Source of the DNA: Lichenostomus cassidix
Lineage: Eukaryota > Chordata > Aves > Passeriformes > Meliphagidae
Length of the DNA stretch: 64,000 nt
Assembly (NCBI GenBank): GCA_008360975.2
Contig: CM039192.1
Span: 14,753,742-14,817,741 of the forward strand
Direction of reading: 5' to 3'
Shown: one piece after another, positions 62,706 to 64,000 of the stretch
Layout: each line of letters opens with the position of its first letter
How positions within the stretch are numbered: position 1 is the stretch's first letter
The notes under the pieces: model-generated
What the model saw: only the letters and a program-made list of their open reading frames with translations
What the model was told of the DNA's origin: nothing
Databases searched by the model: none
Made by a program: the position numbers and the translations under genes

Positions 62706-64000
62706 TGTTTTCATGGTTACTACCTGGTAAGCTCATTCCAGTGTTAATGTTCTTGTTGCATTTAGTGATATTTCAGCTTTTTGATGGAAGGAATAATTGA
62801 AGTAACTTCAAATAGGAGGGACTTTCTAGGTCCGGGAGATTCATGCATAACAAAGACCTTTTTGGTCATTTTTGAAAATGGTGGCATTGTTGTAATGGCA
62901 TAAGTGGCAATATTGTAATTGCTTAAAGCAATTTTGTGCTTTATGCTCAGGTTGAATATTTAAGTATTTTCAGCTGGGAAGCTGGAACACAACCCCAGCA
63001 TGCTGGGCTTACATTCACCTGAGGGTTCAGGTTATACCTGCAGGTATTGAGCCAAGGTGAAACCAGGCACACATCTCTGCTTACCTCAAAACTTGCTCAG
63101 ATAGGTAGGTTAAAAGATTACAAACTGAGATAGGCACCCATTCATGGCTTTTTTCTTAGGTTGTCATTTTATGTTAATTGAATGCCTCTGTTAATCTAAT
63201 AGATTTTAGATTTATGGTGGGTTCTATACCATGTCATATTTTAATCAATACATATTCCAACATTTAGATGGACAGATGAGAAAATCTGCCTCATCTCTGC
63301 ACTTCTGTTCTATCAGCTGTCAATAATTCCTAATTTGAATCCTTCAAATGATCAGATTTATGGGTTTTAGTATATTGCATTAATCACAGAAATTAACTTT
63401 TGTGGAAAATGATGTTAAAGGTCATATGGAGTCTTGAAGGAGCAGTAACTGTGTCTGTCTTGCAAACATGTTTGCAGCTTCTCTAAGATAAAGTGCATTA
63501 GAATATTTATCTGCATGAATCCTGCTGATTGTTCCTTATGTCTAAGGTCAGTACGTGCTGGTGAGGAGATAAGGCTTGAAAGAAACGATTGCTGAAATCT
63601 GCAGATTTAAGAAGTCAGATGTGACCCTGGGCTTTTTTGTCCTCCAGCAGGGCACAGACAGGTCCAGCATAATTTCAATTGAATAGGTTTATTCAGCCAA
63701 AACTGTAGAAAATTTGTTTTGCTGAAGGTGGTTGATGCCTCCATGTCAAGTGTGTGTGTGCCCTCGTGGAAGGGCTCAGAGCAGAGGGCGTTCATGGGGG
63801 ATGGAAGGGGCAGAGCAGGGGGGAAAGATTTGCCCTGATGCTGAGGATCCAGCTTAGGGATGCACTCCTGAACCTCAACCAACTCCCCGTGGGGCCAGCT
63901 GGGGCTGGTGGGATACCTGCAGAGCATGGAGCCAACCCCTCCTCAGATGGGGTTTGAATGGCTACTCCTGCCTGCCAGTGCCCACCATTCTCTGCTTGTC
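62706..64000. other. non-coding stretch to window edge
   Basis: AT-rich to about 63600, then GC-richer with overlapping ORFs on both strands and no domain. No gene or mobile element was recognised. Confidence 0.5.

Noticed and set aside
1..64000. CRISPR arrays, bacterial operons, tRNA, rRNA or U6/7SK genes
   Set aside because: No regularly spaced repeats, no cloverleaf with A and B boxes, and no known snRNA start could be recognised; the sequence is vertebrate in character.

Overview
The window looks like a piece of a bird chromosome, either intergenic (a gene desert) or deep inside a long intron. The main evidence is two CR1 retrotransposon 3' ends, the dominant interspersed repeat of birds and other sauropsids. 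One is on the minus strand at about 5083-5275 with GAATCA/CACAGAAT-type terminal repeats. The other is on the plus strand at about 55356-55711 and ends in ATTCTGTGATT. A retroviral solo-LTR-like element with avian-type spacing of TATA, AATAAA and cap region (about 47787-48247, minus strand) and the low repeat density agree with this. I see no Alu or L1. I cannot name the species or the locus.

I found no conventional protein-coding gene. The open reading frames are short, lack recognisable domains and read like chance ORFs in moderately AT-rich DNA. The longest (60-208 codons) are low-complexity or sit in GC-richer blocks where stop codons are rare. The only coding-like relic is an old, broken CR1-clade reverse transcriptase fragment on the minus strand around 38160-38480.

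Layout. 1-5 kb: AT-rich sequence with a short tandem duplication (2276-2332) and a candidate enhancer block (3860-4590) carrying an octamer and a SoxE-dimer-type site. 5 kb: minus-strand CR1. 5.3-25 kb: mostly featureless, with candidate conserved blocks at about 11.95-12.44 kb and 21.56-21.85 kb. 25265-25474: a 210-base stretch without a single cytosine on the plus strand. 26.9-36 kb: several candidate regulatory blocks (26.88-27.31, 32.84-33.42, 33.54-34.17 and 35.33-35.80 kb) with exact palindromes and homeodomain, POU or E-box motifs. 37.8-38.6 kb: LINE relic followed by a small CpG cluster. 40.5 kb: another candidate block. 47.4-48.25 kb: a GC-rich block with CRE, kappaB and E2F-like sites, then the LTR. 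50.98-51.46 kb: the most gene-like spot, with a strong splice acceptor, a potential 12-nt microexon and a strong donor inside a long unusual block. 52.9-53.1 kb: block with MEF2 and HNF1-like palindromic motifs. 55.4 kb: plus-strand CR1. 56-64 kb: little beyond a 35-bp tandem duplication and simple repeats.

The overall picture is a regulatory-rich, gene-poor interval of the kind found around developmental or neuronal genes. The 'candidate conserved block' calls rest on motif content, local CpG retention and lack of repeats, not on an alignment, so they are hypotheses.
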